NCBI GenBank assembly: GCA_002794465.1 | Contig: MTSL01000150.1 | Span: 117,269 to 181,268, forward strand | Source of the DNA: Paramicrosporidium saccamoebae | Taxonomy: Eukaryota > Rozellomycota | Length of the DNA: 64,000 nucleotides | Reading direction: 5' to 3' | Part shown: one piece after another, positions 29,416 through 40,837 of the stretch | Layout: each line of letters starts with the position of its first letter | Position numbering within the stretch: position 1 is the first letter of the stretch | Translations under genes and position numbers: made by a program | The notes under the pieces: generated by a model | The model's input: only the letters and a program-made list of their open reading frames with translations | What the model was told of the DNA's origin: nothing | The model's database searches: none

Positions 29416-30702
29416 TTATTGTCTCACGTGTTTTTTTGTTCGACTCAAATTTCTTCCCTGATTATGATCCATTTTGCGTGGTAATTCCATGGAGAATGGC
29501 ATGAAGCTATTCCGATAGTTATCAGTTTCGGGGAGAATGTTTGGCATCGTAATCGGCACGCTCCTGAATCTTTTTCCCGGTTGTAATACTGTCCCTTTGT
29601 GATGAAGATCTTCTGGAACAGAAAGTCTATTCCAATCCACAGGTTCCTGTCTAAGAGGCAACATAGGGTCAACTTTCGTTTCAATGATTTTAGGGACATT
29701 GGACAGGTCTTCTTGGCGAGGAACTTTTCGAGAGCCGAAACTCGTTTTTTCATTCATAGAGCCATCAGACGATTTTGCTTTCTTGCGTGAAGATGATGAA
29801 CCCGCGGATAGCCTTTCCCGGCTCCTCTTTTCCTCTTTGAAATTTGAAACTGACGATTCATACAAACCATTCGTACTGTATCTGCCTGAATCCAAACGGA
29901 TGTCTCCACCACGGGCTGCATCTTTAGCGTGTATGTTGCCGATTTCAAGCTGCCACATCCCTCTTATAAGAGCATCATGCAAAACATCAATCTCATCGGG
30001 CGACCCAATTGTCGTCGTCGTTGTTGTAGCAGTAGTAAAGGGCTTGTTGGGGGAGCGTTTGCTTAAATGCTCAGGAGCAGCACTCCGATAATGCGGCCCT
30101 GGAGATGTCACGAGCGACTCGGATGAGCTTGACGCTTTATTGGATCCAGCGTCCCATTTTTCTTCAAAAGACTTCCACCAGGAAGGCCCTGATGATGCTC
30201 TGCTCCGCGACTCTTCTTTCGTTCCGTTATCAGGATCCTTTGTCTCGCTAGCAGTCTTCTCTACTTTGTTCCCATTCCTTCTTGGTATGTCCTCAAACCA
30301 AAATACGTGCTCAGAGGAGCTCCCATGGTCAAAACTGTGTCCGCCAGAAGTCGAGTCCTTTAATTCCTCCCCACGTGCCTTGAGTGTTTTACGGATATTG
30401 CTTAATGAGTCTGCGTTATCATAAAAAGATCGCCCCTCGATATCCGAGATTTGTTCCCGGGTAATCATTCTTTTATAGAAGCTCAATGGTAGTTGTGTTA
30501 AATCGTTTTCGGTACACTCGCCGAATTGGATTCTGTCGAGAGTGACACCAGGAGGGAGAAGGTCTTGCATACTCGCAATCGTGCTGATACGTTTTCCATT
30601 GGCAAAAAGAGCTACCTTACCCTGCAGCTGGTTAATGTATAGGATGCCATGGCATGGCACGAGGCATAGCGCCAGACCGAGCAGCAAGAAAAAATGATCC
30701 AT
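29416..30702 (-). CDS. Secreted family protein 1 of a three-gene tandem array
   Basis: 428 residues, one exon. Residues 1-19 (MDHFFLLLGLALCLVPCHG) are a clear signal peptide; the mature start is ILYINQLQGK. Residues ~45-95 hold a core shared with the two upstream paralogues: PPG...RIQF...NDLTQLPLSFYKR...EQI. The rest is Ser/Lys/Arg-rich, low-complexity and unconserved. No known family. It is probably exported and fast-evolving. The gene is nose-to-nose with the VPS9 gene (9 bp between stops). Confidence 0.75.
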   Translation of the reverse strand: MDHFFLLLGLALCLVPCHGILYINQLQGKVALFANGKRISTIASMQDLLPPGVTLDRIQFGECTENDLTQLPLSFYKRMITREQISDIEGRSFYDNADSLSNIRKTLKARGEELKDSTSGGHSFDHGSSSEHVFWFEDIPRRNGNKVEKTASETKDPDNGTKEESRSRASSGPSWWKSFEEKWDAGSNKASSSSESLVTSPGPHYRSAAPEHLSKRSPNKPFTTATTTTTTIGSPDEIDVLHDALIRGMWQLEIGNIHAKDAARGGDIRLDSGRYSTNGLYESSVSNFKEEKRSRERLSAGSSSSRKKAKSSDGSMNEKTSFGSRKVPRQEDLSNVPKIIETKVDPMLPLRQEPVDWNRLSVPEDLHHKGTVLQPGKRFRSVPITMPNILPETDNYRNSFMPFSMELPRKMDHNQGRNLSRTKKHVRQ

Positions 30703-31306
30703 GACCCCCGGGGCTCATAAATTGCACACTTATTGACTCTGCAACCTGACATTGTGGCTACAGCTGGAAATGCCAGTTGTAGCTTTTATAATCAAATTAA
30801 AGCGTATATTTCTAGGGATGCTGGGTTTTAAAAGTCGAGTTGCGATTAGATCCATTTATCACATCGGCCGTCACTATCGCCGGATAGGCCAGACATGGTG
30901 GAGGTAGCAAGTTAGAAGCTTCAGCAGAGGCTCGTGGCTCTATTTCAGTAGTGAAATGTGCATTTAAGCCTATCCACTACGACATATGCTTGCAGCATAC
31001 TGCTCACTCTACCACACAACAGTTTCGCCTGTGGCAAAAGAAATACTCTACCTGAACAATTTTAGTTGGTCTTGGATTCGAGATTGGGTCTACGTTGAAA
31101 TGCACTATCAGTGTCTGTCTTTTCACTTTTACGCCAATCAATTGATAAATCGCCTCGCCAAATATACATGATACTCTGTATCAACGCAAATGGAGGACTA
31201 TACTACGTCTTATCTAGTCACTTACCGTGTTTTATTCGCCGTGTGCTACCTCTTTGAATCAGTGACTGAACATCTATCTTTATGGAATTGACCAGACATT
31301 ATCCGT
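30703..31306. other. Intergenic, nothing recognised
   Basis: 604 bp inside the secreted-protein array. No convincing ORF on either strand, no clear relic of the family core, and no obvious repeat. Contains the upstream region of the gene at 29416-30702. Confidence 0.4.
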
Positions 31307-32101
31307 CTACATTTCAAGCTCGAATTGCATATCTTCTCCTAAAGACGGACGCCTGCTTCCAAGCTTTCTGGGACTGTAATGGGATGGTGCTGTGTGGGCA
31401 GTAGTGTACCTTCGATTCACATCTCCGACAGGATTGTAAGCTCCAAGGGAAGCGCTGGCTGAGCCGAAATTACCCCCAACATTTACTTCGGGCCATAAAA
31501 AGGTCGTTGTTTGCTGGACAGGAGATGGAATATTTGTCGTTGACTCTTCTAAAGGCGACATGCGACGCTTGCTAACAGGATTTGTATCCTTCCCCTGGAA
31601 CCCATTATTCTCTCGATTCTGCTTAGTTTTATGTGGCACCAGGTGAGACTTTGGAAACTTGGCCCTTTTTTCTTGGCTGCCGTCCCGAACTGGGTGTTCA
31701 ATTGGTCTTTTTGGAGCTTCTTTCAGGCCGCGATCGAGAAATTCCATCTCTACGAGTTCTCTCACGCCCGCAGCATTGGGGCTTTTCATTAGAAACATGC
31801 ATTTCAATTGCTGAATCTGGCCATCGCTAGCGGATTTAAAAAAGTCTTTGGGCAGCCAAAGCAGTTCATTAACAGTGGCGAGTGCAAAGTCAATCTTGCC
31901 CAGGGCTAAACCAGGCGGCACAAAGTTTTGAAAGTCTTCGACGGTAGCCATGGCTTCGGTCAGGTCAAACATTCTTGTCTCCATACGCCCCAAATTATTC
32001 AGTACCTGGCCCATTAATAAAGCCGATGCTATCGAAAAGTAGCCAAAGACAGCAAGCATTGTGCCTGCCTGAACTGTCAACATTTTTGAGAACCCTGGCA
32101 T
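31307..32101 (-). CDS. Secreted family protein 2 of a three-gene tandem array
   Basis: 264 residues from the first ATG (32099-32101); M at 32083 would give a cleaner signal peptide (LTVQAGTMLAVFGYFSIASA). The family core is at about residues 65-105: PPGLALGKIDFALATVNELL then LPKDFFK and GQIQQL. The C-terminal half is Lys/Ser/Pro-rich without recognised domains. Far diverged from its neighbours apart from signal and core. Confidence 0.7.
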   Translation of the reverse strand: MPGFSKMLTVQAGTMLAVFGYFSIASALLMGQVLNNLGRMETRMFDLTEAMATVEDFQNFVPPGLALGKIDFALATVNELLWLPKDFFKSASDGQIQQLKCMFLMKSPNAAGVRELVEMEFLDRGLKEAPKRPIEHPVRDGSQEKRAKFPKSHLVPHKTKQNRENNGFQGKDTNPVSKRRMSPLEESTTNIPSPVQQTTTFLWPEVNVGGNFGSASASLGAYNPVGDVNRRYTTAHTAPSHYSPRKLGSRRPSLGEDMQFELEM

Positions 32102-32189
32102 GTGCTTCCCGGGCCCTTTGGATGATAGGTTGACAGCTTTCAAACTGCCCGACTCTCATTGGTCGGTAGCAAGTCAACGGTCGGCAAGA

Positions 32190-32350
32190 TTGTAAAAGTG
32201 GATGGTTGATAAAAATATAAAAATGGACGGGTGGCCATAATATACAAGGTAGATGATCGGTTGATGATGATGAAAAAAGTGGGCGATTGATAATACAAAG
32301 CTTGGATGGTTGATAGTGGCAAAAAGAGTGTGCGATTGATAATGCAAAAC
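32190..32350 (-). repeat. ~50-bp tandem repeat, about three imperfect units
   Basis: Units share GGCGATTGATAATACAAAG, TTGGATGGTTGATAGTGG and GGCAAAAAGAGTG-type segments. They directly abut repeat element copy C. No coding capacity. Confidence 0.6.
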
Positions 32351-32585
32351 TTGGACGGTTTGTGACGTAGAAGACTGATTAGTATGTCTTTTGGAAATAG
32401 TTCTCTAGTTTGGAGAAGGGATAATCAGAACAATCGATGAAGGATAATGAGATCTATATCTTACCATTTGAGGATTATTACTATGCAACTCGGGAGACTA
32501 TAAAAGGGCTATTGGATTAAAAATGAGCGGGTTCTCTTCCCGCTTGAAAAAGTCCGTAGTATTATCCCCACTACGCGACAGGTTG
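32350..32585 (-). repeat. Repeat element, copy C (inverted relative to copies A and B)
   Basis: The reverse complement contains TCGCGTAGTGGGGATAATAC, CCTCAAATGGTAAGAT, TCGATTGTTCTGATTATCCC, TTCTCCAAACTAGAGAAC and CTAATCAGTCTTCTACGTCA, in the same order as copy B (12611-12905). Neither terminal inverted repeat of copy A is preserved. With the adjoining tandem repeat it fills the gap between secreted genes 2 and 3. Confidence 0.65.
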
Positions 32586-32706
32586 ATACTATAAAGATTG
32601 ACGAATGAAAACACAAAAAATGGACAAAGGATCAGGACAGAGCTTTTAGTCACCTGCGATCACGCTATAGAAAAGGGCATGCAATGTTTTTATACAAAAC
32701 GAATGG

Positions 32707-33321
32707 CTACTTTGTCCCAAGAAAGTCAAATATCAACACATTATCGCCTGTTGTACTGGGATCGTCCGATGTCGAAAAGCCAGTTGCAAGAAACGTGTCC
32801 AACGGTTGTACATGTCGGCCCCCGGTGACACTGTCAGAAGGAGGAGAGCTGCCGGTAGAGGGGCTACTAGAGGATCGTTCTTGACGTCTTCGCGGCTGCA
32901 GCTGCGCATGTCGAATGTTAACAGCCTTCGGGTTGTTGGGCTCAGGGGCACAAGTCTTTGCAATTCGCAAAATTGCTTTAATATGCTCTGACCTCGAAGC
33001 GTGGATTCCTGCCATAGCCCAAATTTGCACCAGCTGTTCGTCAGTCGCATAGTCTTTAAAAAACTTTATCGGCAGTTGCTTCAAATCACTTTTAGTGGCA
33101 CCGGCAAAATCAATCCGACCAGGTTGTAGGTAGAGGTTCATCTTGTGTAGCCATTCTCGTACGGAGCAGTCATCAAAGGCGTTGTCTAAATTAAGCACCG
33201 TCCTTTTGCCCTCTTCGTCGACGAGGTAGAGGACAGCCGAGACACGGAGGACTAAACCAAGAAGGAGCGCAATCCACAGCGTAGGCCAAAGCATAGACCG
33301 TCCCGCGGGCGGGCTGGTCAT
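32707..33321 (-). CDS. Secreted family protein 3 of a three-gene tandem array
   Basis: 204 residues from the first ATG (33319-33321); an in-frame ATG at 33294 gives a compact signal peptide (MLWPTLWIALLLGLVLRVSA). The mature start VLYLVDEEGKR parallels ILYINQLQGK of member 1. The core at about residues 60-100 reads QPGRIDFAGATKSDLKQLP then IKFFKDYATDEQLVQI. The C-terminus is Arg/Ser/Pro-rich. No known domain. Confidence 0.75.
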   Translation of the reverse strand: MTSPPAGRSMLWPTLWIALLLGLVLRVSAVLYLVDEEGKRTVLNLDNAFDDCSVREWLHKMNLYLQPGRIDFAGATKSDLKQLPIKFFKDYATDEQLVQIWAMAGIHASRSEHIKAILRIAKTCAPEPNNPKAVNIRHAQLQPRRRQERSSSSPSTGSSPPSDSVTGGRHVQPLDTFLATGFSTSDDPSTTGDNVLIFDFLGTK

Positions 33322-33625
33322 ATAAGGGGAGATTACATATTTCACGTGACCTTTGCAAATTTCTCAACACTTTATCTAGTCAGCTAGTTGATCTTGTGAT
33401 ACTATATTTCTCCTGATTGATGACTATTTAACACTGCATGGTCAGTACACAAGTAATGCAACAGGCCGAAATTAAGCCCTTTTACAGGAGGACGAATGGC
33501 TCCAGGGCGATACTAGACCCTTCCAAATATATATACTCTCTCATAACTACACATATTTATGCAAATAGCACTGTCATCTCGACACATTTGGTCCGCCGGA
33601 CACCCCCTGTCAGGCCTCATATCAA
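33322..33625. other. Intergenic; promoter region of eL38
   Basis: 304 bp. TATA-like AAATATATATACTC at about 33516-33532 lies ~100 bp upstream of the eL38 start codon. Otherwise nothing recognised. Confidence 0.4.
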
Positions 33626-33949
33626 ATGGTAAGTACCTTCCCACACATCCCTACACCCACCAATCCCCCTTCCATCCATCCCGCCGATACTAAATTTGTA
33701 GCCGAAACAGATCCAGGATATCAAAGAGTTCTTGGCCTTGGTGAACAGCAAGGACACCAAATGTACATTCTCGTCCGTTGACTAACGCATGTAGCCATCA
33801 AGATTAAGCGCAACAAGGACAACGTCAAGTTCAAGGCGCGCACTCCCCGTTTCCTGGTCACCTTGGTGGTGAAGGATACCGAGAAGGCTGAGAAGATTAT
33901 CAAGCTCCTCCCGCCGACCCTGAAGCCCACTTATATCAAGTCTGCTTGA
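33626..33949 (+). CDS. Ribosomal protein eL38 (start codon alone in exon 1)
   Basis: Exon 1 is only the ATG (33626-33628), then a 73-nt intron, exon 33702-33762, a 32-nt intron and exon 33795-33949; 72 residues. The spliced protein begins [12 protein letters not shown] and continues [20 protein letters not shown], matching eL38 of the large subunit. The 73-nt intron is the longest in the window; long first introns right at the ATG are common in ribosomal protein genes. Confidence 0.95.
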
Positions 33950-33986
33950 ACACTGTTCTGATACATAATAAAGCGCTTTATTCGGA

Positions 33987-36900
33987 TTAGGCGGTAGTGG
34001 TTTGGGCGGAACGAAGTTTAAGAGTCGTCTTCTTGGCAGTCTTTTTTTGTTCGACCTGAGCAATATTGGTGGAACGATCCACGCCAGAGACACCATCTCG
34101 GAAACGTGTCCGGAAGAGCACATTTGCGTTTGCAAACATGCCCTCTTTTAGAGAGACGACAATGAACTGTGATCCCCTAAATCGGCTCTTCAAAAGTCGT
34201 CCAATGTTCTCGGTATGCGACAAGTCCAGGGCCGCGTCGACTTCGTCCAGAATGTACATGGGCGCTGGCTTGAACTGTAGTAGGGATAGGATCAGGGAAA
34301 GCGCAACTAATGATCGCTGCCCACCACTGAGTTCGGAGAGGCTCTGCTTCCACACCCCACCGAGGCATACTTTGATTTCGAGACCATCGGTGATCGGCCG
34401 CCCTTCCAAGGGATCTAATTTGGCAGAGCTTGCAGGTAAAAGTTCGCCAAAGATCTGACCAAAGTCCGAGTTCACTTTGGTCCAAGTCTTGTGCAAGGCC
34501 TCCAACATGTAATCATTGAGCTTGGTGATGGTTCCTTCAATCTTGCCCCTGTCATTCTTCACTGTGGACAACATTTGTTTCAGGGAGTGGTCCTTGGATT
34601 CAACTCGGTCGATCATATCCATGACATTAAAGTTGATCGTTTTCCGCAGCGTCTCCTTCTGTCCCTCAAGTTTAGAGACCCGACCCTCGACCTCTGACAT
34701 GTTGTACTGTGAATAGTCGAACATTCCACCGCTAACACCAAACTCTCTACACAATAATACCAATCAGTAAATAGTCTCTACCTCTTGGAGTCATTGATCC
34801 ATGGATTTCCAGAAATCAAGTTTTGCAAGAAATCGGACAGTCTCTTAACCTCCTTCTCAAGCAAAATCATGGAATCTTCAAGCTTCTTTCTCTCCAAGCC
34901 TAGAGATTCAATCTGCTCTTCCAGTTCGCTCTTTTTGGCATCCAAGGCCTTCAACTCGTTGTCATATTGACGTAAATGCCTTTGTTCAGTATCCAGTTTC
35001 ACTCGTAAACCGGTATGTTGAGTCTAGTTGATTAGGAACCACAAGTGCTCATACCATGACACTGAGACATTCGCTCTCAAGAGACGCCACTTCTTCAATG
35101 GTGCCTCGTAAAGAGTCCTCCGACTGAGTTTTTTGTAATTGCAAACTTGAAATCAGGCCCTTGGATGCATCTAATAGTTAAACAGGAGCAGCCGACTAAC
35201 CTAGCTCATTGTTCAGGTTGTTGAATTCCCCGGAAATCTTTTTAAAGGCAGCTTCTCCTTTGGAAAGTTTTGTTCTATATGTACCAATTTGTTTCTAAAC
35301 AGTTGAGAACTGATCACAGTTTGCATACAGTCAGCGAGGCCAGCTTTCCCTCTCGATCATTGCTTAGCTCGGATATTTCAGTTTCATACAAAGCGCAATC
35401 CTTCTCGGCCTGTTCTGCAACTGTGGTTTGCTTTTGAATTTCACCCTCAACATCTTCCAGTTCAGCTTTTGCTGCCTTGTAGCGTTCCAAAGTTTGTCCG
35501 GAGGAGTTTAGTTCAAATTGACGCGTCAGGGTTGCCAGTTCCTGCTGCTTAGCCTTCAAGCTTCGCTCCGACTCGATATGGCCGCGACGTCTTCCTTCCA
35601 GTACGGAAATTTCCTTCTTGACAACATCCAATCGAGCTTGCATTTCGGCACCGTTTGTTGTGAGCTGCCGGAACCTATTCAACTTGGCAATAATGTTTCC
35701 CGACGAAGGAGATGACCCGCCCGATAGAGTTCCAGAAGGCTCGTACACATCGCCATCAACCGTAACAGCCCGATGACCAAATCGTCGGTCAAAAGCCATC
35801 AGAGCTGCCGACTCTTTGTTATCGCAGATAAAGGTGCCCCCAAAGACGTATTGCATCGCCTCTGAGACATCCTTTTCATAGCCGATCAGTGACAAGCCTA
35901 CCTTGGCCTGTCCCTTGGTGACCTGGTCTGCCAACGCCAACTTTTCACTAGGAATGGATCGAGACTGAATCTTGTTAAGCGGAATAATGGTTACACGGCG
36001 CGTCAGCTTTCCCTTGTCGAGGAGAATGGCCGCAGTCTTCTCATCCTCAACAACGACATTATACAGACGACCACCTGCAGAGACTTCCAACGCCGTTGAA
36101 TAATCCTTTCTCGATTCATCAAGATGGACGAGTTCGGCCACCACACCTTTCACTTTGCCGTGATCAAAATTTGCATCAGAAATGCTGTATCTAAATTCGA
36201 CACTAGTGACAGCACTGCGCAAACTATCCAGTTCTTCCTGGATGAGGGACAGATTTGCTTCCAATTCAGTACGCTCCTTAATAAGACTCCCAATATTACT
36301 GCTTGGCTCTTCTCCTAGCGGCTCCGTCTCCAGTGTTGAAATTTGCAATTTCAATGCATCAATCTTTTTTACAACCATCTCACTATCTTTTGTGGCGCTC
36401 TTTACCTTGCCCTCCATTCCAGAAATTTCTGACTTGAGCGCCTTTGCTCGCATTTGTGCCTGCTTTAGGGCGGTTTGTGCTTGGCTTTGTCGATCCTTGG
36501 ATTCTTTCAGTAGTTTAGCATATCCAGTCTCAGAAGATGTGTCAGTGACAGACAGACCCGTCTCCAGCGAACGCAACAGTTCTTCATCTCGTGCCAGGTC
36601 GCACTGCAATTTTGTTCGTGTCGCATCGGCCTCTGAATATTTAGAATTAATTCCACTGAGGGCTGCAGTCAAGCGTTCAATTTTAGCATTCTCGTCGTCA
36701 ATCTTGCTGGATATTTCAGCAATAGATCTGTCCTCTGCCTCGAGCGCTTCTTTTTTAAAATTAATATCCGTCTGTATGCGCACCATTGTCGAGGAAATTT
36801 CCCTGCATGCCATCTCCAGCTCTTTGACTTTGTGACTAGCCTGCGATTCACGTTCGCGCTTCTTAGTAACGTTGAAAATGTCATCTGCCACCTTTTCGGC

Positions 36901-37753
36901 TTCCAGAGTCTTTTCTTTGACGTCAGAAGATACGTTCGTTAGAGACTCTTTGCAGTCTTTCATTTTCTGCTCCCCTTTCTCAAGAGCCTGCATGTTTTTC
37001 ATGTACCGGAACGACTTGACCAGTCTCTGTAGACGTTCCAAGTCTGCCTCGGTGCGTTTATACTCTAAAAATTCGGATCTCTCGGAACGAAGAGCATTCA
37101 ATTTTGGCTCAATAGTGTCGTTCAGCAGTGCAGCAATTTCCTGCACTTTCTGTTCCTTCTTATCCAAGGTGCTGATGGCTTTGTTCTTCCGATCCTCGAA
37201 CATCCTCGTGCCCGCAGACTCTTCAATCATTGCCAAAATCTCTTCTGGCTTCATGTTCAGAACTCGTGTAATTTGGCCTTGCATGATGAGGAAGTGCGGA
37301 TTGTTCACATTAAGCTGGACGGATTGAAACAAATTTTCGACTGCCTTTTGCTGGGCATTGTGGCCGTTGATTAGATACTTGTTCTTTCCATTCAGGACGA
37401 TTTGACGGGTAACGGTGACTTGCGGACAATCGGCGTATCCGACCGGACTCTGCGCGGAATTTGAATTATTAAAAACGACCGTCACGGATGCTTTTGTAAT
37501 TCCGGCCTGTCCCCTCTTATAGACCAAATCCTGGAGACTGGTGGCACGCACCTACAATGGTCATCACCCCACTCTAGAATTGCACCTGTCGCAAATTATC
37601 GATTCCGAGGACAAAACAAATGGCATCCAGGATATTTGATTTTCCCGTTCCGTTGAGTCCCGTGATCGCATTGAATTCTGGGTCCCAACCAGAAATCACC
37701 GTCCGGGTGGCATAGCTCTTGAAGCCCTCAAGGATAATTTCCTCCACATACAT
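33987..37753 (-). CDS. SMC2: Condensin subunit SMC2
   Basis: Exons (minus) 37586-37753, 35329-37551, 35201-35294, 35055-35170, 34782-35023 and 33987-34746; introns 34, 34, 30, 31 and 35 nt; 1200 residues, normal for SMC2. Walker [10 protein letters not shown] sits in exon 1 after [18 protein letters not shown]. Long coiled coils flank a hinge around residues 500-660. The C-terminal head has LSGGQRS and Walker [12 protein letters not shown]. With SMC4 it forms condensin, which compacts mitotic chromosomes. The N-terminal strings [14 protein letters not shown] and [16 protein letters not shown] identify SMC2 rather than SMC3/4. Confidence 0.96.
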
Positions 37754-37783
37754 CCTGAGAAGCCCGCCAATCGCCGCCGGGGT

Positions 37784-38281
37784 ATGGCTGGTCTTCCCCC
37801 GCCAGTGCTACCTCCCATTGGGGAGTTGAAAATGACCCATTTGGCCGACCTGAAGCCGTTTCTAAAGAACATAAATTGTAAATTCATAGTTCTCAAAAGA
37901 GGTAGTCGCGTGGAATAGCTAATTGGCAGTTGAGGATGGAAAGGCCGCAAAGGACGGTGGATATGTATACACATATCAGGTGGCCGACGAGTCGGGTTCG
38001 GTGCTGGCCACTTTTTGGAACAACGTGGGAGCATCCGTGAAAGCAGGTGATATAATCCTAATGGCGGGCGGGTACGGGTTGGAATAGTGACGCTGATGTA
38101 TAGCTTTGTGACAATGTTTAAGAATCAGATAAGGATCGCTTGTAAAATGGGCACAATGGCCCGTCTTGGCCGTTTCAATATGATTTTTGACGACACGGTC
38201 GATGTATCCAAGCCCCTTTGGCTACCAAACCCAACTAATCCACAGGAACTGGTTAAACAGGAACCACCAAGTAAACGATAG
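37784..38281 (+). CDS. SOSS-B/NABP-like single-stranded DNA-binding OB-fold protein
   Basis: Exons 37784-37901, 37930-38071 and 38104-38281; introns 28 and 32 nt; 145 residues. The OB fold reads [57 protein letters not shown], as in human SSB1/NABP. Such proteins bind ssDNA in damage response or act with the Integrator/SOSS complex. A short Lys-rich tail ends the protein. The start is 30 bp from the SMC2 start. Confidence 0.8.
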
Positions 38282-38444
38282 CCGATTAAACGGTTCATGT
38301 ATATGTGGCTGTGGTAAAGAGTGAGAAATGTTGATTCGTAGTAATAGCAACCAAGAGGCTTTGATCTATTCTCTTGTAGTAACCAAGACTTTATTTTCAG
38401 TCTGTTAATATGATATTTCATGGTATACCCTTACATAGATTATC

Positions 38445-39423
38445 TCATAATGTACAATGCTCTACGCAATCTTCCAGGCTGTGTTCTCTAAGGGCAGCGT
38501 GGTAGAGATTCCTTACTAGCATGGCCACAGTCATCGGACCCACACCTCCCGGAACTGGTGTAATTGCTTTAGCAACCTTTGAGACGGACTCGTAATCTAC
38601 ATCTCCTACAAGTCTTGTCCGGCCGTTCGGCTCAATAACCCTATTTACACCCACATCTATAACGACAGCACCACGCCGGATCCATTCTGCCTTTACAAAT
38701 TCAGGCTTCCCAATTGCGGCAATAACCAACTCGGCATCTTTTAAAACTGAAGGAAGCTCAGTGGTTTGTGAGTGGCAGAGTGTCACAGTGGCGTGGCAGC
38801 GATTGAGCATCAAGGCTGTCGGCATGCCAACAATCCTACTCCTCCCAATCACTGCAACCTTTTTTCCAGCAACGGAAATGTTGTAGTGCCGCAAGATTTC
38901 AAGGATCCCAGCCGGTGTGCATGGGTAAAAGTCCGGCCGACCGTATTGGAGAGCCAGATTGCCCAGATTCATTGGATGCAGGCCATCAACATCCTTCTTT
39001 GCAGAAATGGCTCTTGACAAGACATCTGCCTGATCCTGTTGGCCATCGGCTAGTATCACAGGGGATTGTACAAGTATCCCGTGGCAGGAAGGGTCGGAAT
39101 TTAAAAATCGGATCCTGTCAAAGACTTCCTGTATGTCAGGTCGGATGAATTCATGCATACGTGCATCAAATCCCACCTAAATGGCATCAGTTACTTTCCA
39201 GCTGGCAACCTGTCTTAACGCACTGAGCTTTTGGCGAATGTACACGGCAGTATCAGGGCGGTCATTGGCCTTGATTATATCCAGACGGGGCATGAAAGCT
39301 GGGTTCTTTATCCGCACTCTGGAAAGCTCCTCTGACACTCTTTCCAGACACGCTCTAATGCCGCATTAGAATCAAAAATTCTCAATGCCTGGCGACAGTC
39401 TTTCCACATAGGATGGCGGCCAT
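38445..39423 (-). CDS. Methylenetetrahydrofolate dehydrogenase/cyclohydrolase (FolD type)
   Basis: Exons (minus) 39389-39423, 39210-39354 and 38445-39176; 303 residues. Catalytic Tyr and Lys are in VYIRQKLSA; KDVDGLHPMNLGNL and TPVPGGVGPMTVAML are also conserved. The second intron (33 nt) is GT-AG. The first (39355-39388, 34 nt) fits only as GC-AG, with a good ATTCTAATGCGGCATTAG end. The enzyme interconverts methylene-, methenyl- and formyl-THF; it lacks the synthetase domain of trifunctional C1-THF synthase. Confidence 0.9.
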
Positions 39424-39446
39424 GATGGGGTCCCGCCAACCAACCC

Positions 39447-40837
39447 ATGGCAGGCTACCTCAGTGACATTTTCCTTCTCGCAATCACCCAACTTGCATTT
39501 TTTGCCGGCGGATGGCTCTTTTTCCTCCGAAAAATCTCCACAGAATACAAGGTCAAAAGTAAAACAGTCCTCGGCTTGTTTGCGGCAACCTTTTCGCTGT
39601 CCTGCACGCTCTTTGAGCTCATTATTTTTGAAATTTTGGATATTCTGGGAAGGGGCGTGAGACGGTTCATGTGGAGAATGAGTATCATTGGGATGCTCTC
39701 GATGCTGACTGTGGTGCTGCCAATGTACCAGATACGAATGGTGGTTGTGGGCAAGAATAGAGGTAAATAAGAAAGAGTCGCATTGTAACATTAGACTGGC
39801 GAAGGCGAAATGCGTTCCTACTCACTGCCTGTTGCTGGGCTGGCTACATTTGGGCATTTTGGAAAATTGGCGATCCATTCCCCATTCTCGGCAAAGAGCA
39901 CGGTTTTTTCACCATTGAACAAAGCATGAGCCGTGTTGGCGTCATTGGGGTGGCACTAATGGCCGTGCTTTCGGGGTTTGGTGCAGTGAGCGCACCCTAC
40001 ACCTACCTCTTTTATTTTCTGCGACCGGTGACCGACGAAGATATTAGAGATGTCGAGCATCGTTACGGCCAGCTGGTGAATATCATTGAGGATAAAAAGC
40101 ACAAGTTTGCCGAGCTGACTCAGAAGCACATGCTAGCCGGCGCCAATTCAAATAGAGGAGTGATGAAGAGAATGTTTGATAAATTTGCCTCAACCGTCAC
40201 CGTCACCGATGTTGACAAGATAGCTGAGGAGATTGTCACGCTGGAAGATCTTTCTCGTCAGCTTCTTGCCGATATGGATGACATGGTCTTGGAGAGGGAA
40301 CGTATTCAATTTGCAAAGACTTGGAAGGGACAGTATTTCAACATTCTTGGCTATCTACTGTCGGTCTACTGTATATACCGCGTCATCATGGCGGCTGTAA
40401 ATATTCTGTTTAATAGATTTGGAAGACTTGATCCTGTCACTCATTGGATTGGCTTGGCCGTGCACTATGTCAATGTGAACTTTGATGTTGAATTTTGGTC
40501 CCAACAAATCTCCTTCTTGCTAGTCGGTAGCATCATCTTGGCTTCTGTCCGTGGTTTCCTGCTCCAGCTCCTAAAGGCGGTCCGAGTGGTGTCCTACTTT
40601 GATCAGTCCAACGTCATGGTGTTATTTATGGCACAAATCATGGGGATGTATTTTGTCTCTAGCGTATTGATGTTGAGGGCCAACATCCCCCCTCAATATC
40701 GATCCATCATCACTGACATTCTGCAAGGGATCCGGTTCGACTTTTATACGAGATGGTTCGATATCATTTTTTTGCTCTCGGCAATGGCCAGCACTATAAT
40801 CTTGTATTTCCTAAGCCCGCCCGAAACAACTGATTAA
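39447..40837 (+). CDS. Golgi pH regulator (GPHR) family membrane protein
   Basis: Exons 39447-39762 and 39795-40837 with a 32-nt intron; 452 residues, full family length. About nine hydrophobic segments. Family strings include DPFPIL, SRVGVIGVALMAVLSGFGAV, APYTYLFYFLRPVTD and the C-terminal IRFDFYTRWFDIIFLLSA. GPHR proteins are anion channel-like and control Golgi acidification. The stop TAA is part of TAATAAA. It is 23 bp from the divergent FolD start. Its terminal coding segment is repeated twice more downstream. Confidence 0.92.

Noticed and set aside
36182-36835. 217-residue plus-strand ORF inside SMC2
   Set aside because: It is Ser-rich antisense of a coiled-coil coding region; SMC2 continuity is certain.
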